DNA of 64,000 nucleotides, from assembly GCF_902506195.1 (NCBI RefSeq), contig NZ_LR732817.1, forward strand, positions 885,147 to 949,146, given 5' to 3'. A model generated the notes under the pieces. That model saw only the letters and a program-made list of their open reading frames with translations, made no database searches and was not told where the DNA came from. Shown piece after piece: positions 1 through 10,099 of this stretch. The first letter of the stretch is position 1. Every line of letters begins with the position of its first letter. The stretch is from Citricoccus sp. K5. Its GTDB lineage: Bacteria; Actinomycetota; Actinomycetes; Actinomycetales; Micrococcaceae. The position numbers and the translations under genes are program-made.

Positions 1-1
1 C

Positions 2-538
2 ACCGTCTACGGGATCGCCGCCGACGCCTTCTCCCCGCAGGCCGTGGCGGTGCTCCTGGCCGCCAAGGGCCGGGGACGGGCCATGCCGCCGCCGGTGCTC
101 ATCGGGAGCACCCGGGTGATGGACGGCCTGGCCGTCGATGTCCCGCAGAGTGCCCGGGACCTGGCCGAGGAATTCTGGCCCGGTGCCCTCACCCTGATCC
201 TCCAAGCACAGCCCTCGCTGACCTGGGACCTGGGGGAGACCCGCGGGACCGTCGCCCTGCGTGTGCCGGATGACCAGGTGGCCCGCGAGCTGCTCCAGGA
301 GTTCGGCCCGCTGGCCGTCTCCAGCGCCAACCGCACGTCCCTCCCGGCGGCGACGACGGCCGGGGCCGCCCGCGAGATGCTCGGCGACACGGTGTCCGTC
401 TATCTCGACGACGGCGAACGCACCGTCTCCGAACCATCCACCATCATCGACTGCACCGTCTCGCCCTTCCGGGTGGTGCGTCACGGGGCCCTGTCCTACG
501 GCGAGCTGGCCGCGGTGGTCCCGGACCTGGTGGAATGA
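2..538 (+). CDS. tsaC: L-threonylcarbamoyladenylate synthase, 5'-truncated by window edge
   Basis: This is a Sua5/YrdC/TsaC-family protein, which makes threonylcarbamoyl-AMP from threonine, bicarbonate and ATP for the t6A37 modification of ANN-decoding tRNAs. The frame is already open at base 2 and begins with TVYGIAADA, the end of the family's PT(D/E)TVYG motif, so the first residues lie outside the window. Other family marks are AAKGRGR (KxR-type substrate loop) and VSSANRTS near the C-terminus. The stop overlaps the wecA start as ATGA, so the two are translationally coupled. The tsaC-wecA-atp order is typical of Actinobacteria. Confidence 0.93.
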   Translation, partial: TVYGIAADAFSPQAVAVLLAAKGRGRAMPPPVLIGSTRVMDGLAVDVPQSARDLAEEFWPGALTLILQAQPSLTWDLGETRGTVALRVPDDQVARELLQEFGPLAVSSANRTSLPAATTAGAAREMLGDTVSVYLDDGERTVSEPSTIIDCTVSPFRVVRHGALSYGELAAVVPDLVE

Positions 539-1650
539 AGGTCTACCTGCTGCTGCTGGGGCTCTCCGCCGTCATCAGCTTCGTCCTGACACCGGCGGTG
601 CGCAGGCTCGCCCTGGCCGGGGGCGTCTACACCCCGCAGCGCCAGCGGGACGTGCACCGCGAGCCGGTGCCCAAGCTCGGCGGCGTGGCCATGATCGCCG
701 GAGTGCTGGTAGCGCTGGGCATCGGCGCCATGATCCCGTTCCTCGACGGCATCTTCTCCGACCCCGATCCGATCCGCGGGCTGTTGTTCGCCCTCGCCGT
801 GGTCCTGGCGATGGGTGTGGCGGACGATCTGTGGGACCTGCACTGGACCCTCAAACTCGCCGCCCAGGTGACGGCGGCCGCGCTGGTGGCCTTCCATGGG
901 ATCCGGGTCGAGGCCATGCCGGTGGGGTGGATCCCCGTGGGCAACGAACCGATCCAGATCGGCCTGACGATCTTCATCCTCGTGCTGACCATGAATGCCA
1001 TCAACTTCGTGGACGGCCTCGACGGGCTGGCCGCCGGGATGGCCGTCATCGGTGGCTCGGCCTTCTTCATCTACACCTACCTGCTGACCCGGACCATCAA
1101 CGAGTTCGACTACTCGAACCTGGCCACCCTCCTCATGGCCGTCCTCGTCGGGTCCTGCCTCGGCTTCCTCCCGCACAACTTCAACCCGGCGAAGATCTTC
1201 ATGGGTGAGGTGGGCGCCATGCTCATCGGCCTCCTCCTGGCCACCGCCGCCGTGGCCGTGACCGCGGACGTGGAGGCGATGGAGGGATTCCGCTTCCGCA
1301 ATGTCCCGGCCTACATGCCGATCCTGCTGCCGATAGCCGTCATGGCCCTGCCGCTGCTGGACCTTGCCCTGGCCGTGGTGCGGCGGACGGTCCGCGGGGC
1401 CAGCCCGTTCTCGGCCGACCGCGGACACCTGCACCACAAACTCGTGGACGGCGGGTGGACGCACCGGCAGGCCGTGCTGCTGCTCTACCTGTGGACCTTC
1501 CTGATCGCCTACGGGGTGGTCTCACTGAACTTCTTCGACGGGCTGATCGTCCTGCCGGTCGTCGGCGTCCTGCTGCTGGGTGCCGGATACCTGACCCTGC
1601 ACCCCTGGGTGCGCCGTTCGAGGGAATCATCGAGGGAGCTCCGCTCATGA
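535..1650 (+). CDS. wecA: WecA/MraY-family undecaprenyl-phosphate sugar-1-phosphate transferase
   Basis: A 371-residue polytopic membrane enzyme of the polyprenyl-phosphate N-acetylhexosamine-1-phosphate transferase family. It would move GlcNAc-1-phosphate from UDP-GlcNAc to decaprenyl/undecaprenyl phosphate to start wall glycopolymer or linker-unit synthesis. Visible family motifs are KLGG (residues 47-50), ADDLWDL with the Asp pair D97/D98, NFVDGLDG (157-164) and the cytosolic GHLHH loop near residue 301 that separates WecA types from MraY. The fourth motif, usually GDxGS, reads GEVGA (E225). It starts by ATGA overlap with tsaC and ends by ATGA overlap with the next gene. Confidence 0.9.
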   Translation: MKVYLLLLGLSAVISFVLTPAVRRLALAGGVYTPQRQRDVHREPVPKLGGVAMIAGVLVALGIGAMIPFLDGIFSDPDPIRGLLFALAVVLAMGVADDLWDLHWTLKLAAQVTAAALVAFHGIRVEAMPVGWIPVGNEPIQIGLTIFILVLTMNAINFVDGLDGLAAGMAVIGGSAFFIYTYLLTRTINEFDYSNLATLLMAVLVGSCLGFLPHNFNPAKIFMGEVGAMLIGLLLATAAVAVTADVEAMEGFRFRNVPAYMPILLPIAVMALPLLDLALAVVRRTVRGASPFSADRGHLHHKLVDGGWTHRQAVLLLYLWTFLIAYGVVSLNFFDGLIVLPVVGVLLLGAGYLTLHPWVRRSRESSRELRS

Positions 1651-2099
1651 AGCCGCCCATGAAGCCGTCCATGAAAACGTCCGTCAAGCGCGTCAACACC
1701 CGAGGCTGGTGGGGGATCCTCACCGCCTGCCTCATCGGCTCCGTCGCCGCACTGGCCCTGGCCGTGGTCGTCGCGTGGCTGGTGGTCGGGGGAGCGGCCG
1801 GCGGAGCCGCCGCCGCGTCGCTGGGACTGGCAGGCGCCGCCGTCGTGGTCCTCTCCGGAATGACCCTGCTCGTGACGGCCTGGTCCTGGGACCGCTGGCG
1901 GGAGCACGCGGTGTTCATCGCCCTGTTCGGCTTCGTCCTGAAGATCATCCTGATGGCGGTGCTGCTGACCGTGGTGCCCACGCCGGCCTGGCTGGACACC
2001 ATGGCAGCCGGACTCGGCGCACTCGTGGCGATCGTGGCCTGGCAGGTGACGGAGGTCCTCGTCTTCGCCCGGACCCGCCAGCAGATCTACGACGACTGA
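1647..2099 (+). CDS. AtpI-like small membrane protein upstream of atp operon
   Basis: A 150-residue protein with a short basic N-terminus (Lys/Arg-rich, repeated MKP) and about four hydrophobic segments, roughly residues 23-45, 50-72, 85-107 and 114-140. Size, topology and position just before atpB fit the ATP synthase protein I (AtpI) group, which helps c-ring assembly. The sequence itself is low in hallmark motifs, so the assignment rests on context. ATG 1647 was chosen because it overlaps the wecA stop (ATGA) and has GGGAG 9 nt upstream; the frame is open further upstream only inside wecA. Confidence 0.65.
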   Translation: MKPPMKPSMKTSVKRVNTRGWWGILTACLIGSVAALALAVVVAWLVVGGAAGGAAAASLGLAGAAVVVLSGMTLLVTAWSWDRWREHAVFIALFGFVLKIILMAVLLTVVPTPAWLDTMAAGLGALVAIVAWQVTEVLVFARTRQQIYDD

Positions 2100-2397
2100 C
2101 CTCATCGGCGCCTCGAGGGATGGCCAGGGGCGGCGAACGGACACCGCATCACGGTCTGGTCACGGACGGATGTCGGGCCGATGACGGTGTGACTTCGACA
2201 CAACGTAGAAATAAATCGTCGCGAGGCGCGAAAACCGCGCCGAATTGGGCTTTTTGGTCATCAGCACCACGCCCGGTTTGATAGGCTCATCAACGATCAA
2301 TAACGACGGTCGGGGCTGCGCTGTGCCGCCCGCATGACCGCTCCGGTGGGAACGCGCCGTACGCGTCCTGTTGACCGACACTGCAGAGAGGATCAGC
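2100..2397. other. Intergenic region before the ATP synthase operon
   Basis: No coding signal is seen. The stretch is GC-rich at first and then turns clearly AT-richer at about 2205-2305. It probably holds the atp operon promoter and a 5' untranslated leader. No clear rho-independent terminator for the upstream three genes is visible, so some read-through into atpB is possible. Confidence 0.6.
2278..2306 (+). promoter_or_regulatory. Candidate promoter of the atp operon
   Basis: TTGATA (2278-2283) is followed after 17 bp by TAACGA (2301-2306). An alternative -10 is TAGGCT at 2282-2287, which matches the TAGNNT form seen at other promoters in this window but lacks a good -35. Either would give a leader of about 90-110 nt before the atpB GTG. 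Confidence 0.3.
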
Positions 2398-3210
2398 GTG
2401 CTACCGATCGTGCTCGCCAGCTCCACCGATGAGGGTGGATTCGCTCCTCCCACGATCGACCAGACCCACCTGCCGGACATCCTGCCCTGGATGGCCGAGT
2501 ATGGCACTGGTTTCGGCAAGCAGATGCTCATGATCATCCTCTCGGTGATCCTCATCTCGGCCTTCTTCATGCTCGCGATGCGCAAGCCGGGGCTCGTTCC
2601 GGGCAAGGTGCAGTGGCTCGCGGAGTCAGGCTACGCCTTCGTGCGCAACGGCATGGGCCGGGACATCATCGGCGAGAAGGAGTTCAAGCCCTTCGTCCCG
2701 CTGCTGTTCGGCCTGTTCTTCTTCGTGATCGTGAACAACCTGTTCGGCGCTGTTCCCTTCCTGCAGCTGCCGAGCTTCTCGCACGCCGGGTCGGCCTACG
2801 CCCTGGCGCTGATCGTCTACATCATCTGGATCGGCCTGGGCATCAAGCGCAACGGCCTCAAGTACTTCAAGCTGGCCGTGGTTCCCAGCGGTGTCCCCGG
2901 CTGGATCCTGCCGCTGCTGGTGCCGCTGGAGATCATCTCCACCTTCCTCGTCCGGCCGCTGACCCACTCGCTGCGTCTGATGGCCACCATGCTCTCCGGC
3001 CACATGATCATCATGCTGGCCGGCGCGGGTGCCCAGTTCCTGATCATGGAGACGGGCAACGTCGCCCTCCAGGCCACCGGTGTCCTCGTGGTCCTCGGCT
3101 CCGTGGCCATGTACTTCCTGGAACTGCTGATCATGTACCTGCAGGCGTTCGTCTTCACCCTGCTCACCGCGATCTACATCCAAGGGGCGCTGGCCGCCAA
3201 CGACCACTGA
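2398..3210 (+). CDS. atpB: F1Fo ATP synthase subunit a
   Basis: Membrane subunit a of the Fo proton channel, 270 residues. The essential stator arginine is R193 in SLRLMATMLSGH. The E. coli pair E219/H245 is swapped here to H202/E242, a known alternative arrangement, and the LQAF glutamine is Q249. The position equal to E. coli N214 is a threonine (T197). GTG 2398 was chosen because GAGAGGA ends 5 nt before it; the in-frame TTG at 2371 has no such site. First gene of the complete atpBEFHAGDC operon. Confidence 0.96.
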   Translation: MLPIVLASSTDEGGFAPPTIDQTHLPDILPWMAEYGTGFGKQMLMIILSVILISAFFMLAMRKPGLVPGKVQWLAESGYAFVRNGMGRDIIGEKEFKPFVPLLFGLFFFVIVNNLFGAVPFLQLPSFSHAGSAYALALIVYIIWIGLGIKRNGLKYFKLAVVPSGVPGWILPLLVPLEIISTFLVRPLTHSLRLMATMLSGHMIIMLAGAGAQFLIMETGNVALQATGVLVVLGSVAMYFLELLIMYLQAFVFTLLTAIYIQGALAANDH

Positions 3211-3357
3211 CCTTCCGGGCCCGCCATCCTTGGGTGAAGGTGGGCACGGTTCGGCGGAGTGATCCGCCACCGCAGCACGTCCCGGTCCCGGCAACCGCCG
3301 GATCCGCACCGGGAACCCTCCGCACAACCTGCCGTCAGGCATCTTGAAAGGAACACC

Positions 3358-3567
3358 ATGGAAATCACCGGCAACCTCAACTTGATCGGCTACGGCCTGG
3401 CCTCCATCGGCTCCGCCATCGGCGTGGGCCTGATCTTCGCCGCCTACATCAACGGCGTCGCCCGTCAGCCGGAAGCCCAGCGCATCCTGCAGCCGATCGC
3501 CCTGCTGGGCTTCGCCCTCGCCGAGGCCCTGGCCATCCTGGGCCTGGTCTTCGCGTTCGTCCTCTGA
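3358..3567 (+). CDS. atpE: F1Fo ATP synthase subunit c
   Basis: A 69-residue proteolipid with two membrane helices joined by the polar loop RQPE (residues 36-39), forming the c-ring rotor of Fo. The proton-carrying carboxylate is E56 in [15 protein letters not shown] sits 5 nt before the ATG, fixing the start. The 147-nt gap after atpB holds no gene. Confidence 0.97.
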   Translation: MEITGNLNLIGYGLASIGSAIGVGLIFAAYINGVARQPEAQRILQPIALLGFALAEALAILGLVFAFVL

Positions 3568-3637
3568 TTCCTGCCCTTCCCGGCCGGTTCGCCGGTCATC
3601 CACAGAGCAGGAAACTTCACCAAAGGATGGTTGAAAC

Positions 3638-4213
3638 ATGATCAGGTCTGAAGCGATTCTCGCTGCAGCCGAGGGCGCCAATCCCCTCGTTCCCAACTGG
3701 TGGGAGGTGCTCGTTACCGCCGTTGGCTTCGCCGTGTTGATGTTCCTCGTGGTGAAGTACATCGCCCCGGCTCTGGAGAACTCCTACCAGAACCGCGTGG
3801 ACGCCATCGAGGGCGGACTCGAGAAGGCTGAGAAGGCCCAGGCCGAGGCCAACGCCCTCAAGGCTGACTACGAGCAGCAGCAGCAGGAGGGCTACGCCGA
3901 GGCCAACCGCGTCCGCGAGGAGGCCCGTACCGAAGGCGCCCAGATCCTGGCCGAGGCCAGGGAGAAGGCGGCCGCCGAGTCCGCTCGTCTGGTCGAGCAG
4001 GCTCAGGTCCAGATCGCCGCCGAGCGTCTGCAGGCCGAGTCCTCGCTCCGCACCGATGTCGGCGCCCTGGCCACCACCCTGGCCAGCCGCATCGTCGGCG
4101 AATCCCTGGAGGACGACGCCCGCTCGCAGCGCGTGGTGGACCGGTTCCTCGAGGACCTCGAGCGGAACTCGACCGCCGGCACCGCGTCCGGCACGGCAGG
4201 TGTGGCTGAGTAA
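3638..4213 (+). CDS. atpF: F1Fo ATP synthase subunit b
   Basis: Peripheral-stalk subunit of 191 residues. One N-terminal membrane helix (about residues 21-43) is followed by a long Ala/Glu/Arg-rich coiled coil that reaches F1. AAAGGA lies 10 nt upstream of the ATG. The stop TAA shares one base with the atpH start codon, so the stalk genes b and delta are coupled. Confidence 0.96.
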   Translation: MIRSEAILAAAEGANPLVPNWWEVLVTAVGFAVLMFLVVKYIAPALENSYQNRVDAIEGGLEKAEKAQAEANALKADYEQQQQEGYAEANRVREEARTEGAQILAEAREKAAAESARLVEQAQVQIAAERLQAESSLRTDVGALATTLASRIVGESLEDDARSQRVVDRFLEDLERNSTAGTASGTAGVAE

Positions 4214-5022
4214 TGGCAGGTGCATCGAGCGATTCGCTGGCCACCGCCCGGCAGGAACTGGACTCCGTCCTGGTCTCCGGCGGCACCCAACTGGCTTCCG
4301 AGCTGTTCACCGCCCTGGCGGCGGTGGACTCCAGCGCCCCGTTGCGCCGCGCCCTGACCGACCCCTCGTGGTCGGTGGAGCGTCGCACCGGAGTCGTCGG
4401 CTCGCTGTTCGGGTCCAAGATGTCCGAGGATGCCCTGCGGGTCCTCACCACCCTGGCCGGCCTCAAGTGGTCCCAGACCCGGGACTATGGGGACGCCCTC
4501 GAACAGCTGGCCACCACGTCCGTGGCGGCGTCGGCCGAACGTGACGGGCTGGATGGACTCGGGCGGCTGTCCGACGAGCTGTTGTCGTTCAACCGAGTGG
4601 TCCAGGAATCCCACGATCTCCAGCGTGCGCTGACGGATCCGCAGGCTCCCGCCGCGTCCAAGGGCACTCTGGCCGAGCGGCTGCTGGCCAACGGTTCTGC
4701 CGAGGCCAAGCTCCTGGTCCGCCAGGCGGTGGAAGCCCCTCGGGGCCACAAGCCCGTGGATCTCATCCGCGGCTTCGTGGACACCCTGGCGGAGCGTCAG
4801 AGGCTGTGGATCGCCGAGGTCACCGTGGCCCGTCCCCTGGCCCCGGCTCAGCAGGAGCGGCTTGCCGCTGGATTGAAGCGCCTCTTTGGCCGCGACCTGA
4901 AGTTGGACGTGGCCGTCGACCCCGAGCTGGTGGGTGGCATCCGGGTCCAGGTGGGAGACGACGTCGTCGACTCCTCCCTGCAGTCCCGTCTGCACGACCT
5001 CCAGCGGAAGATGGCCGGCTGA
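4213..5022 (+). CDS. atpH: F1Fo ATP synthase subunit delta
   Basis: Stator subunit linking the b stalk to F1, 269 residues, longer than the roughly 177 of E. coli, as is usual for Micrococcaceae-type delta subunits. The C-terminal part (GRDLKLDVAVDPELVGGIRVQVGDDVVDSS region, from about residue 220) is the conserved OSCP/delta signature. Start overlaps the atpF stop (TAATG). Confidence 0.95.
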   Translation: MAGASSDSLATARQELDSVLVSGGTQLASELFTALAAVDSSAPLRRALTDPSWSVERRTGVVGSLFGSKMSEDALRVLTTLAGLKWSQTRDYGDALEQLATTSVAASAERDGLDGLGRLSDELLSFNRVVQESHDLQRALTDPQAPAASKGTLAERLLANGSAEAKLLVRQAVEAPRGHKPVDLIRGFVDTLAERQRLWIAEVTVARPLAPAQQERLAAGLKRLFGRDLKLDVAVDPELVGGIRVQVGDDVVDSSLQSRLHDLQRKMAG

Positions 5023-5102
5023 GGCCGGTCTGACGAACCCACAAGACACCTTCGGTCATCGGCATGTCGATGATCACCAACCCCAGAGAGCAGGGAACGC
5101 AG

Positions 5103-6740
5103 ATGGCCGACTTGACCATCAACGCTGACGATGTTCGCAATGCCCTGAATGAGTTCGCGGCATCCTACGAACCGGCCGGCACCGAACGTGTGGAGGTCGG
5201 CCACGTCGTCTCCGCGGCAGACGGCATTGCCCGTGTGGAGGGTCTGCCCTCCGTCATGGCCAACGAGCTGCTGCGCTTTGAGGACGGCACCCTGGGCCTG
5301 GCCCAGAACCTCGACACCCGTGAGATCGGCGTCGTCGTGCTCGGCGACTTCCAGGGCGTCGAAGAGGGCCAGGAAGTCCAGCGCACCGGTGAGGTCCTCT
5401 CCGTGCCGGTGGGCGACGCCTTCCTCGGCCGCGTGGTGGATCCGCTGGGTGCACCCCTGGACGACATGGGCCCGATCGAGGCCGAGGCTCGCCGCGCCAT
5501 GGAGCTCCAGGCACCGGGCGTCACGCAGCGCAAGTCCGTGGACGAGCCGCTGCAGACCGGCATGAAGTCCATCGACGCCATGATCCCGATCGGCCGCGGC
5601 CAGCGCCAGCTGATCATCGGTGACCGCCAGACCGGCAAGACCGCCATCGGCATCGACACCATCCTGAACCAGAAGGACAACTGGGAGTCCGGCGATCCGT
5701 CGAAGCAGGTGCGCTGCATCTACGTCGCCGTCGGCCAGAAGGCCTCGACGATCGCCTCCGTGCGGCAGACGCTCGAGGAGCACGGCGCCCTGGAGTACAC
5801 CACCATCGTGGCGTCCCCGGCCTCCGACCCGGCTGGCTTCAAGTACCTGGCGCCCTACGCCGGTTCGGCCATCGGCCAGCACTGGATGTACGGCGGCAAG
5901 CACGTCCTCATCATCTTCGACGATCTCTCCAAGCAGGCCGAGGCGTACCGTGCGGTCTCCCTGCTGCTGCGCCGCCCGCCGGGCCGCGAGGCGTACCCCG
6001 GCGACGTGTTCTACCTGCACTCCCGCCTGCTGGAGAGGTGTGCCAAGCTGTCCGACGAACTGGGCGGCGGTTCCATGACCGGCCTGCCGATCGTCGAGAC
6101 CAAGGCCAACGATGTCTCGGCCTATATCCCGACCAACGTCATCTCCATCACCGACGGACAGATCTTCCTGCAGTCGGATCTTTTCAACGCCAACCAGCGT
6201 CCGGCCGTCGACGTGGGCATCTCGGTGTCCCGCGTGGGTGGTGCGGCCCAGGTCAAGGCCATGAAGAAGGTCTCGGGCACGTTGAAGCTGGATCTGGCCC
6301 AGTACCGCGACCAGCAGGCCTTCGCCATGTTCGCCTCGGACCTGGATCCGGCGACCCGCCGTCAGCTGGCCCGTGGTGAGCGTCTGACCGAGCTGCTGAA
6401 GCAGCCGCAGTACTCCCCGTACCCGGTCGAGGAGCAGGTCGTGTCCATCTGGACCGGTTCCAACGGACACCTGGACGAGGTCCCGGTGGAGGATGTGCTG
6501 CGATTCGAGCGTGACTTCCTGGACCACCTGCGTCGCAAGGAGGTCGTGCTCGGCCCGATCCGCGAGACCGGCAAGCTGGAGGACTCCACCCTCGAAGCGC
6601 TCAAGACCGAGGTCGAGGCGTTCAAGAAGGGCTTCTTCGGGGAGGGCGACAGCAAGCTCGTCGCCGCAGGCCACGAGGAGCACGAGCCGCTGGCGGCCGA
6701 TCAGGTCACCCAGGAAAAGATCGTCAAGCAGAAGCGCTGA
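5103..6740 (+). CDS. atpA: F1Fo ATP synthase subunit alpha
   Basis: Regulatory nucleotide-binding subunit of F1, 545 residues. It has a Walker A motif GDRQTGKT (about residues 173-180) and a [16 protein letters not shown]-terminal region typical of alpha. ATG 5103 is preceded at 5 nt by AGGGAA and gives the expected N-terminus [15 protein letters not shown]. Further upstream in-frame ATGs at 5064 and 5070 lack a good ribosome binding site and are rejected. Confidence 0.98.
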   Translation: MADLTINADDVRNALNEFAASYEPAGTERVEVGHVVSAADGIARVEGLPSVMANELLRFEDGTLGLAQNLDTREIGVVVLGDFQGVEEGQEVQRTGEVLSVPVGDAFLGRVVDPLGAPLDDMGPIEAEARRAMELQAPGVTQRKSVDEPLQTGMKSIDAMIPIGRGQRQLIIGDRQTGKTAIGIDTILNQKDNWESGDPSKQVRCIYVAVGQKASTIASVRQTLEEHGALEYTTIVASPASDPAGFKYLAPYAGSAIGQHWMYGGKHVLIIFDDLSKQAEAYRAVSLLLRRPPGREAYPGDVFYLHSRLLERCAKLSDELGGGSMTGLPIVETKANDVSAYIPTNVISITDGQIFLQSDLFNANQRPAVDVGISVSRVGGAAQVKAMKKVSGTLKLDLAQYRDQQAFAMFASDLDPATRRQLARGERLTELLKQPQYSPYPVEEQVVSIWTGSNGHLDEVPVEDVLRFERDFLDHLRRKEVVLGPIRETGKLEDSTLEALKTEVEAFKKGFFGEGDSKLVAAGHEEHEPLAADQVTQEKIVKQKR

Positions 6741-6829
6741 CCCGTTGTGCCGACGGCGGTCCCGTCCGATCCTTCCACCAGGAATGACCGGACGGGCGCC
6801 GGAGGCGGACGCGTAAGGAAAGGACCACC

Positions 6830-7723
6830 ATGGGAGCCCAGATCCGGGTCTACCGCCAGAAGATCGCCTCGACCCAGTCGATGCAGAAGATCTTCAAGGC
6901 GATGGAGCTGATCGCCACGTCCCGCATCGGCAAGGCACGTGAGCGCGTGTCCGCGTCGCTGCCGTACGCCAACGCGATCACCCGCGCCGTGTCCGCCGTG
7001 TCATCGCAGCAGGACATCGAACATGTGCTGACGTCCGAGGTCGAGAACCCGAAGCGCGCCGCCGTGCTGGTCCTCTCCTCGGACCGTGGCATGGCCGGCG
7101 CCTACTCGGCGAACATCCTGCGCCATGCGGAGGAGTTGCTCGAGTCGCTGCATGCCGAGGGCAAGGAGACGGACATCTACCTCGTGGGCCGCAAGGCGCA
7201 GGGGTACTTCGACTTCCGCAACCGCGAGTACCAGGAGGTCTGGACCGGCAACACCGATGCTCCGGAGTTCCTGCGGGCCCGTGAGATCGGAGAGCGACTC
7301 GTCGACTCGTTCCTGGAGGACACGGAAGCCGGTGGGGTGGACGAGATCCACGTTGTCTACACCGCCTTCCACTCGCTGGTCACCCAGGTGCCGACCGTCG
7401 TGCGTCTGCTGCCCCTCGAGGTGGTGGAGGAAGAGGTCAGCGACTCCACGGAGCTGTACCCGCTCTACGAGTACGAGCCGGCGCCGGAGGATGTCCTGGA
7501 CGCGCTACTGCCGAAGTACATCGAGTCCCGGATCTTCTCGGCCATGCTCCAGGCCTCCGCATCCGAACTGGCCAACCGCCAGCGCGCGATGAAGTCGGCC
7601 GGGGACAACGCCAAGGACCTGGTCACCGAGTACACCCTGAAGATGAACAACGCCCGCCAGGCCGAGATCACCCAGGAACTGACCGAGCTGATCGCCGGTG
7701 CGGACGCGCTCAGCGCATCCTGA
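6830..7723 (+). CDS. atpG: F1Fo ATP synthase subunit gamma
   Basis: Central rotor shaft of F1, 297 residues. The N-terminal [14 protein letters not shown] and C-terminal [22 protein letters not shown] helices form the coiled coil inside the alpha3beta3 ring, with a Rossmann-like middle domain. AAAGGA is 7 nt before the ATG. The 89-nt gap after atpA holds no gene. Confidence 0.97.
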   Translation: MGAQIRVYRQKIASTQSMQKIFKAMELIATSRIGKARERVSASLPYANAITRAVSAVSSQQDIEHVLTSEVENPKRAAVLVLSSDRGMAGAYSANILRHAEELLESLHAEGKETDIYLVGRKAQGYFDFRNREYQEVWTGNTDAPEFLRAREIGERLVDSFLEDTEAGGVDEIHVVYTAFHSLVTQVPTVVRLLPLEVVEEEVSDSTELYPLYEYEPAPEDVLDALLPKYIESRIFSAMLQASASELANRQRAMKSAGDNAKDLVTEYTLKMNNARQAEITQELTELIAGADALSAS

Positions 7724-7769
7724 CCGGGCACCGGCTCTTCACCCGACGAGCCACCTGACTGCCCACTGA

Positions 7770-9263
<1,494 letters not shown>

Positions 9264-9268
9264 TCCGC

Positions 9269-9562
9269 ATGGCTGAGCACGAACTCGAAGTCGAGATCGT
9301 CGCCGAGGACCGCTTCGTGTGGTCCGGACCGGCGAAGTCGGTCAGCGCCCGGACCGCAGAGGGTGAGATCGGCATCCTGCCGGGACACACCCCGCTGCTG
9401 GCCGTGCTGGGTGACGGAGACGTCGTCGTCCAGCAGACCAACGGGCAGACCCTCACGGCACACGCCGAGGGCGGGTTCTTCTCCGTGGACAACGACCGCG
9501 TCGTGATCGTGGCCGGTGCGGCGAGCCTTGAGGGCGACTCCGCCGGCCAGGGCGCAGCCTGA
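9269..9562 (+). CDS. atpC: F1Fo ATP synthase subunit epsilon, short form
   Basis: A 97-residue epsilon subunit. It contains the N-terminal beta-sandwich domain (RTAEGEIGILPGHTPLLAVL) and stops soon after it, so the C-terminal two-helix inhibitory domain of E. coli-type epsilon (about 138 residues) is essentially missing. Short epsilons are common in Actinobacteria. The loss implies that the epsilon-helix brake on ATP hydrolysis is absent or weakened. Close spacing to atpD supports co-translation. Confidence 0.95.
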   Translation: MAEHELEVEIVAEDRFVWSGPAKSVSARTAEGEIGILPGHTPLLAVLGDGDVVVQQTNGQTLTAHAEGGFFSVDNDRVVIVAGAASLEGDSAGQGAA

Positions 9563-9563
9563 G

Positions 9564-10022
9564 GTGACGCCTGGGTGGTCCGCGCTGATCGTAGCGGTGC
9601 TGGCTGCCCTGGGGGCGGCCGTCCTGGTCGTCGCCTTCATGGTCTACTGGCGCTGGCGCACCCTGGTGCGCACCCCCGGGACCTTCACCGCCCGCATCCG
9701 CGGGGCAGGTGAGGACACCGGGGGTGCCCGCGTCATCGGGCGGTACGACGAATCCGGCCTTGACCTCATGACGGTGGCCTCGGTGGATCCGCGGCCCCGC
9801 TGGTCGGCGGCCCGGCACCTGTTGCGGCTGCAGCGCGAGGGGGCGGTCCGCCAGGACGGCTCCGTCGTGGTGCGTGTGGACGGCGGGCCCGCCCCGGTCG
9901 ACCTGGTCATCCAGGCGGATGCCTGCGCCGGGCTTTCGGCCTGGATCGAATCCGGCCCGTCCGTGGGTTTCGGCACCTGGCGGGAGCTCCCGCCGCGGGG
10001 CTACCGGCGCAGGGCCCATTAG
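9564..10022 (+). CDS. DUF2550 family membrane-anchored protein
   Basis: A 152-residue protein with one N-terminal hydrophobic helix (SALIVAVLAALGAAVLVVAFMVYW) followed by the DUF2550 pattern WRTLVRTPGTFTARIRG and a later PRWSAARHLLRL segment. DUF2550 genes follow atpC across Actinobacteria, including M. tuberculosis Rv1312; their function is unknown. GTG 9564 lies one base after the atpC stop, suggesting coupling. An in-frame ATG inside atpC at 9516 would add a non-hydrophobic extension and is disfavoured. Confidence 0.82.
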   Translation: MTPGWSALIVAVLAALGAAVLVVAFMVYWRWRTLVRTPGTFTARIRGAGEDTGGARVIGRYDESGLDLMTVASVDPRPRWSAARHLLRLQREGAVRQDGSVVVRVDGGPAPVDLVIQADACAGLSAWIESGPSVGFGTWRELPPRGYRRRAH

Positions 10023-10063
10023 GACACCTCACGCGGTCCATCGGACTTACATCAGCATCTCTT

Positions 10064-10099
10064 CAGGCACCCCGGCATCGCCGGGGTGCCTGCGGTTTT
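10064..10099 (+). terminator. Rho-independent terminator of the atp operon
   Basis: A 13-bp perfect stem (CAGGCACCCCGGC / GCCGGGGTGCCTG) with a 3-nt ATC loop is followed by CGGTTTT. It ends the atp-DUF2550 operon and touches the stop codon of the convergent nagA gene. Confidence 0.9.

Noticed and set aside
4848-6683. A 611-codon open frame on the minus strand opposite atpA.
   Set aside because: It mirrors the codon structure of a highly conserved gene. Its product is a low-complexity Leu/Gly/Asp/His mix without motifs; such antisense frames are expected at this GC content.
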